From: Saprospiraceae bacterium
GTDB taxonomy: Bacteria > Bacteroidota > Bacteroidia > Chitinophagales > Saprospiraceae
DNA: 64,000 nt
Direction: 5' to 3'
Assembly (NCBI GenBank): GCA_016711125.1
Contig: JADJTQ010000002.1
Coordinates: 186,001 to 250,000 of the forward strand
The translations under genes were made by a program, and so were the position numbers. This document shows positions 29,459 through 37,912 of this stretch, in pieces; position 1 is the stretch's first letter; the number at the start of each line of letters is the position of its first letter. The notes below the pieces were generated by a model. The model was given only the letters and a program-made list of their open reading frames with translations. It did no database searches and was not told the DNA's origin.

Positions 29459-29537
29459 TCATTTGACGCTTCAAAATCGGGCATTTAGCTTAAGTATTTG
29501 AAAACCGAAGTGGTGATTTTCAATGTCAGGGTTTAAC
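29459..29537 (-). repeat. Intergenic repeat, copy B
   Basis: Minus-strand partner of copy A (12176-12254): 79 nt, ungapped, 64 identities. The core TTGAAAATCACCACTTCG followed by GTTTTCAA is a better inverted repeat than in copy A. It lies in the 261-nt spacer between the amidotransferase-like gene and the 3' end of pyrH; the rest of that spacer holds nothing I recognise. An ORF crosses it on the minus strand but is chance coding. Confidence 0.7.
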
Positions 29538-29640
29538 GGGAAATCTGAGGGAGGACCTGCATGAGCGACTGGTGGAACACTGATCAATGGAGATCTCAAT
29601 GCCCTAGGCTAATGTTGACCCTGAAATGAAGACCATTCTT

Positions 29641-30360
29641 CTAGATGACGTTGGTTACCAACGTGCCGATATCTTCGCCTTCGATAATTTTTTGAAGATT
29701 GCCCACTTTGATGACATCAAAGACTACAATTGGTAGGTCATTTTCTTTGCATAGGGTAAAGGCAGTCATATCCATCACCTTCAGTCCCATAGAAATAACT
29801 TCATCAAAACTAAGTTGCTCATATTTGATAGCATCAGGAAACTGTTCCGGATCGGCACTATAGATACCATCAACCCGGGTACCTTTCAGGATCACATCGG
29901 CACAAACTTCATTAGCGCGAAGTGCAGCAGCTGAATCGGTTGTAAAATAAGGACTACCGGTACCTGCAGCAAAAATGAGTACGCGGCCCTTTTCAAGATG
30001 ACGGATAGCTCGCCGTCGGATGTAGGGCTCCGCTACTTCTTTCATTTCAATTGCCGAAATAAGCCGGGTAAAGACGCCTAGTTCTTCTAAGGCACTTTGC
30101 AGAGCCATTCCATTGATCACTGTGGCCATCATACCCATGTAGTCGCCCTGTACTCTTTCGATACCGGATTGTTGGGCTTGCAGGCCTCGAAAAATATTAC
30201 CTCCGCCAATCACTACGGCTACCTCAGCCCCCAAATTCCGCACATCCCTTATCTGTTCCGCATAGTGAATGAGCATCCGGGGCTCAATGCCAAAGGCCTG
30301 ATCACCCATCAGAGATTCACCGCTGAGTTTTAGAAGTACGCGTTTATACCTTAATGACAT
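29641..30360 (-). CDS. pyrH: UMP kinase
   Basis: Phosphorylates UMP to UDP in pyrimidine nucleotide synthesis. From ATG 30360 (MSLRYKRVLLKLSGESLMG) it has 239 residues, normal for bacterial UMP kinases. The amino-acid-kinase fold is clear in KLSGESLMGDQ, VIGGGNIFRG, GTGSPYFTTDSAAALRA and ILKGTRVDGIY. A longer ORF starts 10 codons upstream but crosses the terminator after tsf, so the later ATG is preferred. It is the last member of the rplM-rpsI-rpsB-tsf-pyrH group; the expected frr gene is not next. Confidence 0.95.
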   Translation of the reverse strand: MSLRYKRVLLKLSGESLMGDQAFGIEPRMLIHYAEQIRDVRNLGAEVAVVIGGGNIFRGLQAQQSGIERVQGDYMGMMATVINGMALQSALEELGVFTRLISAIEMKEVAEPYIRRRAIRHLEKGRVLIFAAGTGSPYFTTDSAAALRANEVCADVILKGTRVDGIYSADPEQFPDAIKYEQLSFDEVISMGLKVMDMTAFTLCKENDLPIVVFDVIKVGNLQKIIEGEDIGTLVTNVI

Positions 30361-30372
30361 ATATGTATAGTT

Positions 30373-30402
30373 AAAAAAAAAGCGAACCAAAATTGATTCG
30401 CT
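30373..30402 (-). terminator. Rho-independent terminator between tsf and pyrH
   Basis: On the minus strand AGCGAA (30397-30402) pairs with TTCGCT (30381-30386) across a 10-nt loop partly able to pair, followed by eight U (30373-30380). It starts 12 nt past the tsf stop. pyrH would then depend on read-through or its own promoter. Confidence 0.7.
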
Positions 30403-30413
30403 CTTTTAAGCTT

Positions 30414-31244
30414 CTATCCTAAAGCCACATGCCGGAATGCTTCTACGGTCAGATCACCATCCATCTTCTTTAGATACTGATCTACCGTCAGAGAATTATC
30501 CTTGACGAATGACTGGTTTAATAAAGTCTGTTCTTTAAAAAACTTAGCCAGCTTGCCCATTGCAATTTTTTCGAGCATAGCTTCCGGTTTACCTTCCAGA
30601 CGTGCTTGCTCCATTCCAATTTCAATTTCTTTGGCAATAGTAGTTTGATCGACCCCATCTTTGTCTACGGCGACAGGTTTCATGGCGGCTACTTGCATGG
30701 CTACGTCTTTGCCTGCATCCACAAAAGTCTCACTGGCTTTATTGAGGCCAACGATAACTCCGGCCTTAAAGCCCATGTGGATATACGGTACCACGAGGGG
30801 TGCCTCCAGGCTCTCATATGATGCCAACTCAATCTTTTCACCAATCTTGCCAACCTGTTCTACCACCTTATCGGCAATGGTGATTCCATTCATATTTTGC
30901 ATCAGCAATTCTTCCCGACTGGTTGGAAAAGTTTGAAGCGCAATCGCTGCAATTTCTTTTGTCAGGTCGATAAAATCTTGATTTTTAGCAACAAAGTCAG
31001 TCTCACAACTTAGTCTGACAATGACACCTTTAGTCTGATCATCATCTACCAATGCAATGACAACTCCTTCTTTTGCCTCTCTTTCGGCTCTTTTCAGCGA
31101 TAGCTTTTGACCTTTCTTTCTCAGTATTTCAATCGCTTTTTCCGAATCACCATCCGCCTCCGAAAGGGCCTTTTTACAGTCCATCATCCCGGCTCCGGTC
31201 TGATCTCTCAATTTTTTAACATCTGCTGCTGATATATCGCTCAT
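30414..31244 (-). CDS. tsf: Translation elongation factor Ts
   Basis: The guanine nucleotide exchange factor for EF-Tu. The 276-residue protein begins with the conserved UBA-like block ISAADVKKLRDQTGAGMMDCKKAL, followed by KGVIVRLSCETDFVAKNQDF with the universal TDFVAKN. The dimerisation core is present and it ends FRHVALG. Length is normal. It lies 46 nt after rpsB and is followed by a terminator. Confidence 0.97.
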   Translation of the reverse strand: MSDISAADVKKLRDQTGAGMMDCKKALSEADGDSEKAIEILRKKGQKLSLKRAEREAKEGVVIALVDDDQTKGVIVRLSCETDFVAKNQDFIDLTKEIAAIALQTFPTSREELLMQNMNGITIADKVVEQVGKIGEKIELASYESLEAPLVVPYIHMGFKAGVIVGLNKASETFVDAGKDVAMQVAAMKPVAVDKDGVDQTTIAKEIEIGMEQARLEGKPEAMLEKIAMGKLAKFFKEQTLLNQSFVKDNSLTVDQYLKKMDGDLTVEAFRHVALG

Positions 31245-31290
31245 TAGAAGATTATTTTTTTGCTTAACTAAAAAAATCGCGCTACGGACC

Positions 31291-32016
31291 TTATCCCGCT
31301 ACACTGCTTTCAATTTCCTCTTTTGACTTACGTCTTTCTTCCAATCCTTCCCGGATACACTCTGTAACATATTGAGTGACAATTCGGATCGACTTAGAAG
31401 CATCGTCATTGGCTGGAATGGCAAAATCTACCAGATTCGGATCTGAATTGGTATCGACCATACCAAATGTCTTTAATCCTAATTTTTGGGCCTCTGCCAG
31501 CGCTAAATGCTCATGGTGAATATCGACCAGGAATACGGCATGGGGTAAGCGATTCAGACCGGCCACTCCTCCCAATACTTTTTCCAACTTATTCCGTTCA
31601 CGGGTCAGTGTCAATCTTTCTTTTTTAGTTACACTGGTTAGAGTACCGTCTGCCAACATTCGATCAATGTTATTCATTTTTTTGACCGATCGCCTGATTG
31701 TCGAGAAGTTGGTCATCATTCCTCCTAGCCATCGTTCGGTCACAAAAGGCATACCGACCGAGTTGGCAGCACTCTGAATAATGTCTTTAGCTTGTTTTTT
31801 GGTAGCAACATACATGATCTTACGACCCGATTTTGCCAACTGCTTCATCGCCCTTCCTGCCTTTTCAAGACACTCGGAAGTTCGATTCAAATCAATAATG
31901 TGAATTCCTCTACGCTCCATAAAAATATAGGGCTGCATTTTAGGATTCCACTTTCTTTTTAGATGCCCGAAATGTACACCGGCATCCAATAATTCTTTAT
32001 AGGTCGGTTTATCCAT
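31291..32016 (-). CDS. rpsB: 30S ribosomal protein S2
   Basis: The 241-residue S2 protein on the back of the small subunit. It starts with the family block LLDAGVHFGHLKRKWNPKM, then FVTERWLGGMMTNFSTI, and the late MVDTNSDPNLVDFAIPANDDA. It is complete and normal in length, ending in a short Glu/Lys-rich tail. It lies between rpsI (36 nt upstream) and tsf, the usual order in Bacteroidota. Confidence 0.98.
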   Translation of the reverse strand: MDKPTYKELLDAGVHFGHLKRKWNPKMQPYIFMERRGIHIIDLNRTSECLEKAGRAMKQLAKSGRKIMYVATKKQAKDIIQSAANSVGMPFVTERWLGGMMTNFSTIRRSVKKMNNIDRMLADGTLTSVTKKERLTLTRERNKLEKVLGGVAGLNRLPHAVFLVDIHHEHLALAEAQKLGLKTFGMVDTNSDPNLVDFAIPANDDASKSIRIVTQYVTECIREGLEERRKSKEEIESSVAG

Positions 32017-32052
32017 TGGATTTTTGACTTTTCTAAATTTTTTCGAATTTGA

Positions 32053-32439
32053 TTATCGCTTGCTAAACTGGAAGCTCTTTCGTGCCTTTGGTTTACCGTA
32101 TTTTTTACGCTCAACCACTCTAGCATCTCGAGTCAAGAATTTCAAGTCCTTCAAGGGCTTGCGGTTATCTTCACTGATCTTCACCAAGACCCTTGATATA
32201 CCCATGCGAACCGCCTCTGCCTGACCTTTGAATCCACCTCCGGTCACGTTTACATTCCAATCATATACATTGGCACCTTGAATCTGCGCAAAGGGAGCAT
32301 TCACCTTATCTTGAATGTGAGGCTCCGGAAAATAATCCTTAAGTTCTTTGCCATTGATAAAGATTGCACCTTTGCCGCTAACAGCGTATACCCGGGCAAC
32401 TGCACCTTTTCGACGGCCGACGGCATTTACCATTTCCAT
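32053..32439 (-). CDS. rpsI: 30S ribosomal protein S9
   Basis: The 128-residue S9 protein whose basic C-terminal tail reaches the decoding site. NAVGRRKGAVARVY and VTGGGFKGQAEAVRMGISRVL are diagnostic, and the protein ends GKPKARKSFQFSKR, with the usual final Lys-Arg. A second ATG two codons later is possible. It begins 5 nt after rplM, with which it shares a promoter. Confidence 0.98.
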   Translation of the reverse strand: MEMVNAVGRRKGAVARVYAVSGKGAIFINGKELKDYFPEPHIQDKVNAPFAQIQGANVYDWNVNVTGGGFKGQAEAVRMGISRVLVKISEDNRKPLKDLKFLTRDARVVERKKYGKPKARKSFQFSKR

Positions 32440-32444
32440 AATTC

Positions 32445-32888
32445 TTAAAATTTAAAGGGTTCAGGTTTTTGTGCCTGATGCGGATGCGACGATCCGGCAT
32501 AGACATAAAGTTTCTTATTCATTTTTCTCCCAAGCTTATTTTTTGGAAGCATTCCTCGGACAGCTTTTTCGATCACTTCGTGTGGCTTTCCGGCCAACAA
32601 CTCGGCAGCTACGATTTTTCGCTGTCCCCCAGGATATCCCGTATGATAGATATATTCCTTTTGAGCCAGTTTTTTGCCAGTGAAGCGTACTTTTTCTGCA
32701 TTGATCACAATCACATTATCACCACAATCGATATGAGGTGTATATGAGGGTGTGTGCTTGCCTTTGAGAACATGAGCGATTTTCGAACAGATTCGCCCCA
32801 CCGTCTCACCGTCAGCATCCACGATGTACCACTTTCGTTCTACATCTTCCTTCCGGGTTGATTTTGTTTTATAACTTAAGGTATCCAC
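32445..32888 (-). CDS. rplM: 50S ribosomal protein L13
   Basis: The 147-residue L13 protein, an early assembly protein of the large subunit. Typical blocks are WYIVDADGETVGRICSKIA, VIVINAEKVRFTGKKL and VRGMLPKNKLGRKMNKKLYVY. It is first in the ribosomal group and has a near-perfect promoter 46-76 nt upstream. Confidence 0.98.
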   Translation of the reverse strand: MDTLSYKTKSTRKEDVERKWYIVDADGETVGRICSKIAHVLKGKHTPSYTPHIDCGDNVIVINAEKVRFTGKKLAQKEYIYHTGYPGGQRKIVAAELLAGKPHEVIEKAVRGMLPKNKLGRKMNKKLYVYAGSSHPHQAQKPEPFKF

Positions 32889-32933
32889 TTTAATCTTTTT
32901 TTATCTAAAAACCACTTTTTGCAAAAGTGCGTG

Positions 32934-32964
32934 CAAATGTAGAGTTCTTTCTTTCAAATCCAAA
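32934..32964 (-). promoter_or_regulatory. Consensus Bacteroidota promoter of the rplM-rpsI-rpsB-tsf group
   Basis: Reading the minus strand: TTTG (32961-32964), exactly 19 nt, then TACATTTG (32934-32941). Both boxes match TTTG-N19-TAnnTTTG without mismatch, the best promoter in the window. Transcription would begin near 32928, giving a leader of about 40 nt. Confidence 0.85.
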
Positions 32965-33030
32965 AGAATTTCAATAAAAAAGACAAAACTAATTTCATAA
33001 ACCACTGAAGGACAATGAAAATTTCGCCTC

Positions 33031-33065
33031 AAAAAGAAAAGGGGTTCTTGCGAACCGCCCCTTCT
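33031..33065 (-). terminator. Rho-independent terminator after the TPR gene
   Basis: On the minus strand, GGTTC and GAACC close a GCAA tetraloop. The stem is extended by further G-C pairs past a small bulge and is followed by a U-rich tract (TTTTCTTTTT). It lies about 50 nt past the TPR gene stop and insulates the ribosomal promoter downstream. Confidence 0.8.
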
Positions 33066-33112
33066 TAAGATAATAACCGCAAATAATTTCTTAACCGCTA
33101 CCTCTGGTCAAC

Positions 33113-34453
33113 TTACCTGCAGTAGCGTATGATTAATTCTTTGGCTTCTGCGATGCCCAATAATCTGGCCTTTTTCAGATCCGCACATCCATCTGGCACC
33201 ACTTCATCGTTGATTTTGGCCTTGGCTCGCATCAAATAGGCTTCACCATAACCACTATTGATTGTGATCAGGTGATCAAAGTCGTTGATTGCCTTTTGCC
33301 AATCACCTTTTTCATAGAATAGATTAGCCCGGTTGAATAGTGCATTTTCATTATTGGCCTCGTGTATCAATACTTTGCTAAAATCGGCCACTGCCTGATC
33401 GAGATCCCCCATACGTTGATGGGTGTATCCTCGCACCAGATACGCATGTACATGATCCTGATTAATCTGAATAGCATTATCCAGACTGGATTTGGCCTCA
33501 GCGTAGTTTTCGACGGCATTGAGTACTTCTCCTTGCATCACAAGGGCTTCTGAGTCATCAGGAGCCTTTGATAAATAGATCTTAAGGTCTTTCAAAGCCA
33601 ATCCTGGCTGATCCATTTTGGCATATGCTATAGCCCGGTTTTTATAATTGACTACCTGTAGTCCATCGGCACGTATGGCATCATCGAGATCTTCAACTGC
33701 TCTGCCGTATTGCTGAAGATTTAAATAAGCAAAAGCCCGGCCTTGATAGCCCTCAGCATTGGATGGATCATAGGTAATTGACTTGGTGTATGATAGTATG
33801 GCCTCTTGATAGAGCTCCAATCTCACTTCGGTGTTACCCTTATTTAGATAGACATCGGTATAAGAGGGATCTATTCGCACCAGCTGATTGTAATCGGCCA
33901 AAGCCAGATGGTAGTTGCCATTTCGACTATAACAGTAACCTCTATTGAAAAAGGCTAAGAGATAGTTCGGCTTAAATCGCAGGGTCTCTGAAAAATCGGA
34001 AATGGCCTGGGTAAAGTGGCCTTCTTTCATCAGTGCAATTCCCCGATTAAAAAGTGCATCCGTTTGAGCGTGATCTTTTTCAATCACGAAGTCAAAATCC
34101 TGGCGGGCTTTATCAAAAGCGCCATTTTTAAGATGACAAAAACCTCGGTAGATATGGGCCTTTAAATGCTCCGGGTCATCTGAAATCACCACGGTGTAAT
34201 CATTTACGGCTTGCTGATACAGACTTAAGTTTAGTCTGGCGACCCCTCGATTATAATAAGCTTTGGTAAATCCCGGTCTGTGATCAATGGCCTTGGAATA
34301 CGCGTCTATAGCTTCGGCAAACTGCCGGTTTTGAAAAAACTCCAACCCCAAACTGAAATACTTGTCTGCCCGATCAATTGCAGGCGATGCAAATGAAAAC
34401 GCAGACATGACAGCAAGGATCAAACCAATAGGGGTGGCCTGAATAAATCTCAT
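33113..34453 (-). CDS. Exported tetratricopeptide repeat protein
   Basis: From ATG 34453 the 446-residue protein has a signal peptide (RFIQATPIGLILAVMSAFSFASPA) followed by about twelve TPR units of 34 residues running to the C-terminus. Typical repeats are AIDAYSKAIDHRPGFTKAYYNRG, AISDFSETLRFKPNYLLAFFNRG and AVADFSKVLIHEANNENALFNRA. TPR arrays form protein-binding superhelices, so this is probably a periplasmic or outer-membrane scaffold; the partner is unknown. A longer ORF starts 28 codons upstream but would mask the signal peptide. The gene has a terminator and stands alone, with a 224-nt spacer before the TlpA-like gene in which I see no feature. Confidence 0.85.
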   Translation of the reverse strand: MRFIQATPIGLILAVMSAFSFASPAIDRADKYFSLGLEFFQNRQFAEAIDAYSKAIDHRPGFTKAYYNRGVARLNLSLYQQAVNDYTVVISDDPEHLKAHIYRGFCHLKNGAFDKARQDFDFVIEKDHAQTDALFNRGIALMKEGHFTQAISDFSETLRFKPNYLLAFFNRGYCYSRNGNYHLALADYNQLVRIDPSYTDVYLNKGNTEVRLELYQEAILSYTKSITYDPSNAEGYQGRAFAYLNLQQYGRAVEDLDDAIRADGLQVVNYKNRAIAYAKMDQPGLALKDLKIYLSKAPDDSEALVMQGEVLNAVENYAEAKSSLDNAIQINQDHVHAYLVRGYTHQRMGDLDQAVADFSKVLIHEANNENALFNRANLFYEKGDWQKAINDFDHLITINSGYGEAYLMRAKAKINDEVVPDGCADLKKARLLGIAEAKELIIRYCR

Positions 34454-34677
34454 GATCGTCAAATTAGGGGATGAACGATGCTTTTGCAACACCAAATACG
34501 ATGCCAGAAATACACATTGAGTGTCCGCGTAAGCCATTGAAAAATAACAACGGGTAGGCCTAATGCGGACACAGCACCCTGATGAGCTACCTTATGAGCT
34601 TTAGAGATGGTGTATGCAGTTGGTGGCTGGTTTGAATCGTCCCTTTAATTTCCCAAAGGGTCGCCAAAACTTGTAAC

Positions 34678-35688
34678 CTAGTTAGTAAGAAGCTCATCGA
34701 GCTTTGTACTAAGTGCATCTCCTCGTAGATCTCTTCCTACCACCAGCCCATTCTGGTCGATTAAAAAATTATCGGGGATGCTACTCACACCATATATTAG
34801 AGCGGCTTCGTTTTTACTACCCTGTAGGTCGCTTACGTGAATCCAAGGCAGTTTATCAGTCTTTATAGCATTAGTCCATTGATCTATATCCTCATCTAAT
34901 GAGACAGAGAAGATTTCAAATCCCTTACTATGATTCCGATTGTAAATCTCACGAAGATGTGGGTTTTGATCACGACAGGGTTTGCATGAGGATGCCCAAA
35001 ATTCCAAAAGAACTACTTTACCATTGAGTTCCGATAACTCTCGATCTTGACCAACCGGGTCTTTCATTATAATATTCACATACTTTTCACCAAGATTGGG
35101 TGGATTATTTAACTCCATATAACTGGCAATCTGGGCGCCATATTTTGTTTCTTTCATCTCATCCGAAAGTCCATCATAAAGTGTTTTTGAGAAGCTTTTC
35201 CCCCAAATGATACTGTACCCAGCAAGTAGTGAAGCACTCACAATGCTTTGTGGCTTCGTGCGAATAAAGTTTTGCACTATTTCCATAGCCTCAACCTCCG
35301 ATTCACTATCTCGGATCTTTCTATATAATTCAAAGGAAACCTGATCTGTAACTGATCCTGTTGTTAGAGCATCCATTAGTGTTGAGTCAACTTGGATAGT
35401 CATGATACCAGGATCGATCCATGTCAAGCGTGAATCTTGCAGGCGCTTACAAATAATATATACCTTCATTGGAGGATCATCGATCTGACCAGCTATTTCA
35501 AATTGATGATCAACTACAATTGCTGAATCCAGGAGTAGACCAGTCTCAGCATCTATTAAATGCAAGACCGTCCCGTCCGCAAGACCTGGAGAAATTCCCC
35601 GTAAAATAAAATTATCAGATTGTGAACTGAAGTCAGAACAACCATTGATGGCAAATCCCATCAAGATTAAGAATATCAATTTTTCCAT
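34678..35688 (-). CDS. TlpA-like thioredoxin lipoprotein with N-terminal DUF4369-type domain
   Basis: From ATG 35688 the 336-residue protein has a lipoprotein signal (LIFLILMGFAINGC) with lipidation at Cys16. A DUF4369-like beta domain follows (DGTVLHLIDAETGLLLDSA), then a helical segment. The C-terminal thioredoxin domain begins NGKVVLLEFWASSCKPCRDQNP, with the redox pair CKPC, and has the cis-proline SSIPDNFLID. This arrangement is common in Bacteroidota periplasmic disulfide reductases (TlpA/ResA type), which may receive electrons from DsbD. A longer ORF starts 24 codons upstream, but those residues precede the signal peptide. Confidence 0.88.
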   Translation of the reverse strand: MEKLIFLILMGFAINGCSDFSSQSDNFILRGISPGLADGTVLHLIDAETGLLLDSAIVVDHQFEIAGQIDDPPMKVYIICKRLQDSRLTWIDPGIMTIQVDSTLMDALTTGSVTDQVSFELYRKIRDSESEVEAMEIVQNFIRTKPQSIVSASLLAGYSIIWGKSFSKTLYDGLSDEMKETKYGAQIASYMELNNPPNLGEKYVNIIMKDPVGQDRELSELNGKVVLLEFWASSCKPCRDQNPHLREIYNRNHSKGFEIFSVSLDEDIDQWTNAIKTDKLPWIHVSDLQGSKNEAALIYGVSSIPDNFLIDQNGLVVGRDLRGDALSTKLDELLTN

Positions 35689-35845
35689 GTACTTCAGCTT
35701 TATTTGGCATGCTACCAACGGATCGGCTGCATTCGCCGGCCCGCCTCTATCTTTTTTCATATCATTCCTCCGGTTTTATTTTCCTTCTTCATCTCTTCAT
35801 ATATCCATTCATTTTTAACGGTGGACTGGTCGTCATCGCATCCTG

Positions 35846-36721
35846 TTATGTGATGTTATCAACAATCCTTCTAATGATCAATGCTTCAGGAATTTCAAGA
35901 CTTATAAAATCCATATTGAGATTTTTACCGTCAAATGAACTAGGAATTCCAACACTCATACTAAGTCCTTCTTCATCGGAATATTTGTAAAAAAAATGCA
36001 GTAATTCTTCAATGTTAGGACCCTCCCTAGTCCACAATATGTTGATCATGTTGGCATAGTATAGATCTAGGAAAGTCTTGATGTCCGTCATCAATGGGTT
36101 CACCGGAAAGCTATCATTGTACGCTCTTAGATCATATTTAAGCTTGCTCTTTATCTCCTTGAATCTCAATAGTTCACTTTTCTTAAAGAATGGTTTCAAT
36201 TCAACTCCTCGATCTTGATTGGCATTGAGTGCGAGATTTATGGGCTGGCTATAGTGGGTTGTATAGTTTCTAAGTCTGATGAAAAGTCTATAGGAAAACA
36301 GTCTGTCATAAAATCCAGAACTAAACCTTTTGAATGCCTTAAACTGGTCAGTTTCTTTGCCATAGCTTCGACAGATCATATTCTCGGAATGCTCCATGAG
36401 GGCTTTAAAAGAGATAACAAAATTGTTGAAGACACGATTTATATCCATTCTTGCCAACTCGTGATTGTATTTTATCTCATAGCTAGCAGGATCTTGTAAC
36501 AAGCCCAAATACTTATCAATTGTTTTGAAGTAATCAGAGTGGTTTAGGTGGCATTCAAGGAATTTATTTTTGTAGTATTGGATATTTCGAACAGACCTAT
36601 TTACCTCTCTAATCCTATCGTACTCCTCCTTTATTATTTCAGTATTAGAATATAGGTTTCCATTCAGAAATTGTGACACAAAGTGCCTTCCAACTACTTT
36701 CTTCAATTTATCTTTTGCCAT
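35846..36721 (-). CDS. Hypothetical protein with HEPN-like motif
   Basis: A 291-residue, mostly helical soluble protein that I cannot place in a family. The segment FIRLRNYTTHYSQPI contains R151-N152-x3-H156, the Rx4-6H signature of HEPN ribonucleases, in which Asn commonly follows Arg. The preceding helices (FVISFKALMEHSENMI, FYDRLFSYRLF) fit the first part of a HEPN bundle. The gene is more AT-rich than its neighbours and stands alone between TlpA and the divergent idi2 gene, with no visible promoter or partner toxin, antitoxin or nuclease. It may be an RNase used in defence or RNA processing, or an inactive look-alike. Confidence 0.6.
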   Translation of the reverse strand: MAKDKLKKVVGRHFVSQFLNGNLYSNTEIIKEEYDRIREVNRSVRNIQYYKNKFLECHLNHSDYFKTIDKYLGLLQDPASYEIKYNHELARMDINRVFNNFVISFKALMEHSENMICRSYGKETDQFKAFKRFSSGFYDRLFSYRLFIRLRNYTTHYSQPINLALNANQDRGVELKPFFKKSELLRFKEIKSKLKYDLRAYNDSFPVNPLMTDIKTFLDLYYANMINILWTREGPNIEELLHFFYKYSDEEGLSMSVGIPSSFDGKNLNMDFISLEIPEALIIRRIVDNIT

Positions 36722-36837
36722 AAAATTATAATATCACAGACCTATGCTATAACGCGAAAACATCGGGGCTCGCTTTTCCTTACAACTCGATATTCTGCCG
36801 CAGCACTTTTGCGAGCACTACCTAAAGTAAGAACATT

Positions 36838-37900
36838 ATGTCAAAATTTGTAGTTTTAGATGAGGCTGACAAACCCGGACTTGTGACACATCATAGCGAA
36901 AATTCTTCCCAGCGAAAAAAAGACCATCTTGAGCTGGCTTTAAAGTCTAGGGTCTCACAGGAGCAAATCGACCCCAGGTTTTATTACGAACCGGTGTTAG
37001 AGGCGCATCCACAAGGCTCATTACCCGTAAAGCGGTTTTTAGGCAAGACTCTCCAGACCCCCATATGGGTATCAAGCATGACTGGAGGCACCCAAATGGC
37101 TAAGACCATCAATCATAATCTGGCACGGGTTTGCAAAGATTTTGGCATTGGCATGGGGCTAGGGTCGTGCCGGTCGTTACTGTTCGGAGATGAGTTTTTG
37201 GATAATTTTAATGTACGGCATCTTATCGGAGATAATTTGCCGCTATACGGGAATCTTGGTATTGCTCAGATCGAAATGCTTGTTGCCAATAGTAACCTGG
37301 AGTTAATCAATGATTTAGTCGATCGTCTAAAGCTCGATGGCTTGATCATACATATCAACCCTATGCAGGAGTGGTTTCAGCCGGAAGGAGATCATATCAG
37401 CCAAAGACCATTAGATACCATATGCAGACTTTTAGATGCTGCAGCGTACCCGCTCATCGTCAAAGAAGTGGGTCAAGGTATGGGTATGGAGAGTCTTAAA
37501 GCCTTGCTCAAACTACCGCTGGCAGCAATAGACTTTGGTGCCAATGGAGGTACCAATTTTGCGTTGTTAGAGTTGCTGCGATCGGATGATGTCTGGATGG
37601 AGGAGCTGGGAGCCTTGGCAAAGGTAGGTCATGGTGCTGAGGAGATGGTTGAAATGACCAATTTTTTAAAGGAAGAATTGAAAAGTGAGCAACTTTGTCA
37701 TGAGATTATAATCAGTGGTGGAATCACGAATTTCTTAGATGGGTACTACCTACTAAAAAAAATGCCACTTAAACTCGGTTTATGGACAAGCATCGGCTTT
37801 TTTAAAATATGCTATGGGTCATTATGATCAACTGCATAAATTTGTAGAGACTCAAGTGAAAGGCTTATCGATGGCCGAATCTTTCTTAAGAGTTAAGTAA
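36838..37900 (+). CDS. fni: Type 2 isopentenyl-diphosphate delta-isomerase, one-base frameshift
   Basis: The FMN-dependent enzyme that interconverts isopentenyl and dimethylallyl diphosphate. It has the FMN-barrel motifs TPIWVSSMTGGTQMA, GIGMGLGSCRSLL, PLYGNLGIAQ, IVKEVGQGMGMESL and AIDFGANGGTNFA. The last part shifts frame: after KKMPLK the reading is wrong, while the next frame gives SVYGQASAFLKYAMGHYDQL, typical of the family. Removing one A from 37771-37773 gives a protein of 353 residues that ends at TAA 37900. It opens a set of mevalonate-pathway genes, 12 nt before HMG-CoA reductase. Confidence 0.93.
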
Positions 37901-37912
37901 TTTCACGCGGTT

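Noticed and set aside
29167..29484. Minus-strand ORF of 105 residues that reaches repeat copy B
   Set aside because: Overlaps the 3' end of the amidotransferase-like gene antisense; the repeat does not preserve a reading frame between copies.
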